DNA of 64,000 nt from Dryas octopetala. Taxonomy: Eukaryota > Streptophyta > Magnoliopsida > Rosales > Rosaceae. The notes beneath the pieces were generated by a model, which saw only the letters and a list, made by a program, of their open reading frames with translations, did no database searches and was not told the origin of the DNA. The DNA lies in assembly GCA_963921425.1 (NCBI GenBank), contig OY992839.1:5396501-5460500 (forward strand), given 5' to 3'. Of the stretch, positions 62,804 through 64,000 are shown in pieces; positions within the stretch are counted from its first letter, which is position 1, and the number at the start of each line of letters is the position of its first letter. The translations under genes were made by a program, and so were the position numbers.

Positions 62804-62990
62804 TGTTGTAAATATATTGTTATATGTGGCTATCCCTGTAATTAGTTGTAGGGGCATACTAGTAAATATACAAAACCTAGTAAACCCTACTTCTATATAA
62901 GGATATTTATAACATGAATGAAAGAGACTGATCATATTCTCTCTGCCTCCTCTTTTCTACAAACCCTAATTTCTACATACTTTTACAACA
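62804..62990 (+). mobile_element. 187-bp LTR of a retrotransposon (copia-like)
   Basis: Starts TGTTGTAAAT and ends TTTTACAACA, an inverted terminal pair with the TG...CA ends of LTRs. It contains a TATA box (CTATATAAGG, 62893-62902). The next bases, CGTTATCAGCACGAG at 62991-63005, are in the primer-binding-site position and resemble the motif I recall after the 5' LTR of many plant copia elements. The preceding pentamer AGGAG (62799-62803) is the candidate target duplication; its partner would lie outside the window. No gag-pol coding sequence follows. Confidence 0.7.
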
Positions 62991-63156
62991 CGTTATCAGC
63001 ACGAGAAGCTCTTTGGATTGTGGATCGCTAAACAAAAGAGGATCATCATTCAATTTGTTCTTCAGGTTCTCGCGGTATTTCTAAACCAGTAGCAGCAGCC
63101 CTCTTCAAGTTCTATAACATGGTATAGACATGTAAAATCTACTGGTTTTATCATGT

Positions 63157-63517
63157 ATGGTGAAATTATAAAGGAAACTTCAGGTTCCTTATATGGCATT
63201 ATTGAAGCTACAGGTTCAATATTTATGTATGAACTACTGGTTCATTAATTACCTGCAATTTCTACACATATATTCTAGTGCAAAAATTTAAACAAGTAAA
63301 ATATTCATATACTCAAGTAGAACAGAAAAAATATCACAAAATTGTTTGAATAAAAGTTTCTGACATTTAGAGTATATATATTAAATGGTTTGTATACTAA
63401 CAATAAATCATTAGCAGCACAGTGGTTAAGGTGCACTCTTGGTACCCAAGAGGTCCTGGGTTCAAACCCCAGGCATGACAAGAATTAACATCTCCTTTAT
63501 ACAAAGTTTCAGGAGGC
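63157..63517 (+). repeat. Left arm of a large near-perfect palindrome
   Basis: This arm is the inverted copy of 63636-64000. Comparing the arms by eye I find about six substitutions and one 4-bp indel, so identity is about 98 percent. The arm may begin further left, but its partner would lie beyond the window end. It has no long open frame and follows the LTR by about 165 bp. Confidence 0.95.
63408..63480 (+). other. tRNA-like sequence (left arm)
   Basis: Folds into a D arm (GCAC/GTGC stem, loop with AGTGGTTAAG), an anticodon-like arm (CTCTT/AAGAG, seven-base loop GGTACCC) and a perfect T arm (CTGGG/CCCAG, loop TTCAAAC). Pol III A- and B-box-like motifs are therefore present. The flanking seven-base segments do not pair as an acceptor stem, so this is not a functional tRNA gene; a tRNA-derived SINE head or retro-pseudogene is more likely. 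Confidence 0.6.
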
Positions 63518-63519
63518 CC

Positions 63520-63631
63520 GCCACGTCAGCTGCCACATGTCCGCCACGCAGGCAGCCAAGCCGCTGCCATGTCAGCGCCATGCAGGCGCCACGTCAGCGC
63601 CACGTCGCTGCCACTCCCACGCTGACACATG
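63520..63631. repeat. GC-rich 11-bp tandem array in the palindrome loop
   Basis: The loop between the arms parses into ten consecutive units of 11-12 bp. Nine begin GCCA and the consensus is GCCACGTCAGC; exact consensus copies occur at 63520-63530 and 63588-63598. The last unit (63621-63631) breaks the pattern, starting GCTGACACATG. The array is far more GC-rich than its surroundings. Confidence 0.8.
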
Positions 63632-63635
63632 GCTA

Positions 63636-64000
63636 GCCTCCTGAAACTTTGTAAAAAGAAGATGTTAATTCTTGTCATGCCTGAGGTTTGAACCCAGGAC
63701 CTCTTAATTGGGTACCAAGAGTGCACCTTAACCACTGTGCTGCTAATGATTTATTGTTAGTATACAAACCATTTAATATATATACTCTAAATGTCAGAAA
63801 CTTTTATTCAAACAATTTTGTGATATTTTTTCTATTATACTTGAGTATATGAATATTTTACTTGTTTAAATTTTTGCACTAGAATATATGCGTAGAAATT
63901 GCAGGTAATTAATGAACCAGTAGTTCATACATAAATATTGAACCTGTAGCTTCAATAATGCCATATAAGGAACCTGAAGTTTCCTTTATAATTTCACCAT
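63636..64000 (-). repeat. Right arm of the palindrome, cut by the window end
   Basis: Inverted copy of 63157-63517. Base 64000 pairs with 63157, so pairing is still perfect at the edge and the palindrome must extend further or end exactly there. Confidence 0.95.
63674..63749 (-). other. tRNA-like sequence (right arm)
   Basis: Mirror copy of 63408-63480 on the other strand. It carries a 4-base insertion in the anticodon-like arm (CCCAATTAAGAGG instead of CCCAAGAGG) and one T-arm pair changed to G-T. Confidence 0.55.

Noticed and set aside
63408-63480. Functional tRNA-Val(UAC) gene
   Set aside because: D, anticodon-like and T arms fold, but the acceptor strands do not pair and the base before the TAC triplet is G rather than the invariant T.
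1-64000. CRISPR array, operon, rRNA operon or plasmid features
   Set aside because: The DNA is a plant nuclear region with spliced genes; the regular repeats seen are microsatellites, minisatellites or transposon arms without spacers.

Overview
This is plant nuclear DNA, almost certainly from a core eudicot and probably a rosid. The genes are split by GT-AG introns, the intergenic DNA is AT-rich with (CT)n/(AT)n microsatellites and many small inverted-repeat transposons, and every recognisable protein belongs to a land-plant family. I cannot name the species. No prokaryotic, organellar or viral gene set, rRNA cluster or CRISPR array is present.

Seven complete or near-complete protein genes were rebuilt exon by exon, and each keeps one open frame across all splice junctions. 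From left to right they are: MCM10 replication factor (minus strand, 3714-6375, 10 exons, 411 aa); GH35 beta-galactosidase of the BGAL13/14 type (plus, 8279-13092, 18 exons, 857 aa); HECT E3 ligase UPL3 (minus, 15349-24560, 17 exons, 1898 aa); SMP/C2 synaptotagmin of the SYT1/2 type (plus, 29778-35591, 12 exons, 541 aa); membrane-tailed peroxisomal ascorbate peroxidase of the APX3 type (plus, 38769-43032, 9 exons, 288 aa); subgroup-4 R2R3-MYB repressor of the MYB4/MYB308 type (plus, 46513-47422, 2 exons, 257 aa); and a GPI-anchored phytocyanin (plus, 61948-62493, intronless, 181 aa). Two broken genes were found by reading the intergenic DNA: the 3' end of a GILT-type thiol reductase (36325-36837, plus) and an RNase H-like domain of a non-LTR retroelement (58184-58462, minus).

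The genes do not form a pathway. The interest of the grouping is positional. From memory, Arabidopsis keeps MCM10 beside SYT1 on chromosome 2 and BGAL14-UPL3-MYB4 side by side on chromosome 4, so this window looks like the unfractionated ancestral order.

The gaps hold at least nine inverted-repeat elements, several with recognisable target-site duplications (6578-6914, 43622-43799, 56339-56539), a small MITE family with dispersed arms (50.9, 53.9 and 36.0 kb), two long foldbacks (28.3-29.0 and 37.4-38.6 kb), and a minisatellite near 1.1 kb. The right edge carries an LTR (62804-62990) followed by a nearly perfect palindrome with arms of about 361 bp. The palindrome has a mirrored tRNA-like sequence in each arm and an 11-bp GC-rich tandem array as its loop; it is cut by the window end and is the most unusual structure here. 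Exon coordinates and residue numbers come from reading by eye; transcription starts, UTR limits and species assignment are not determined.
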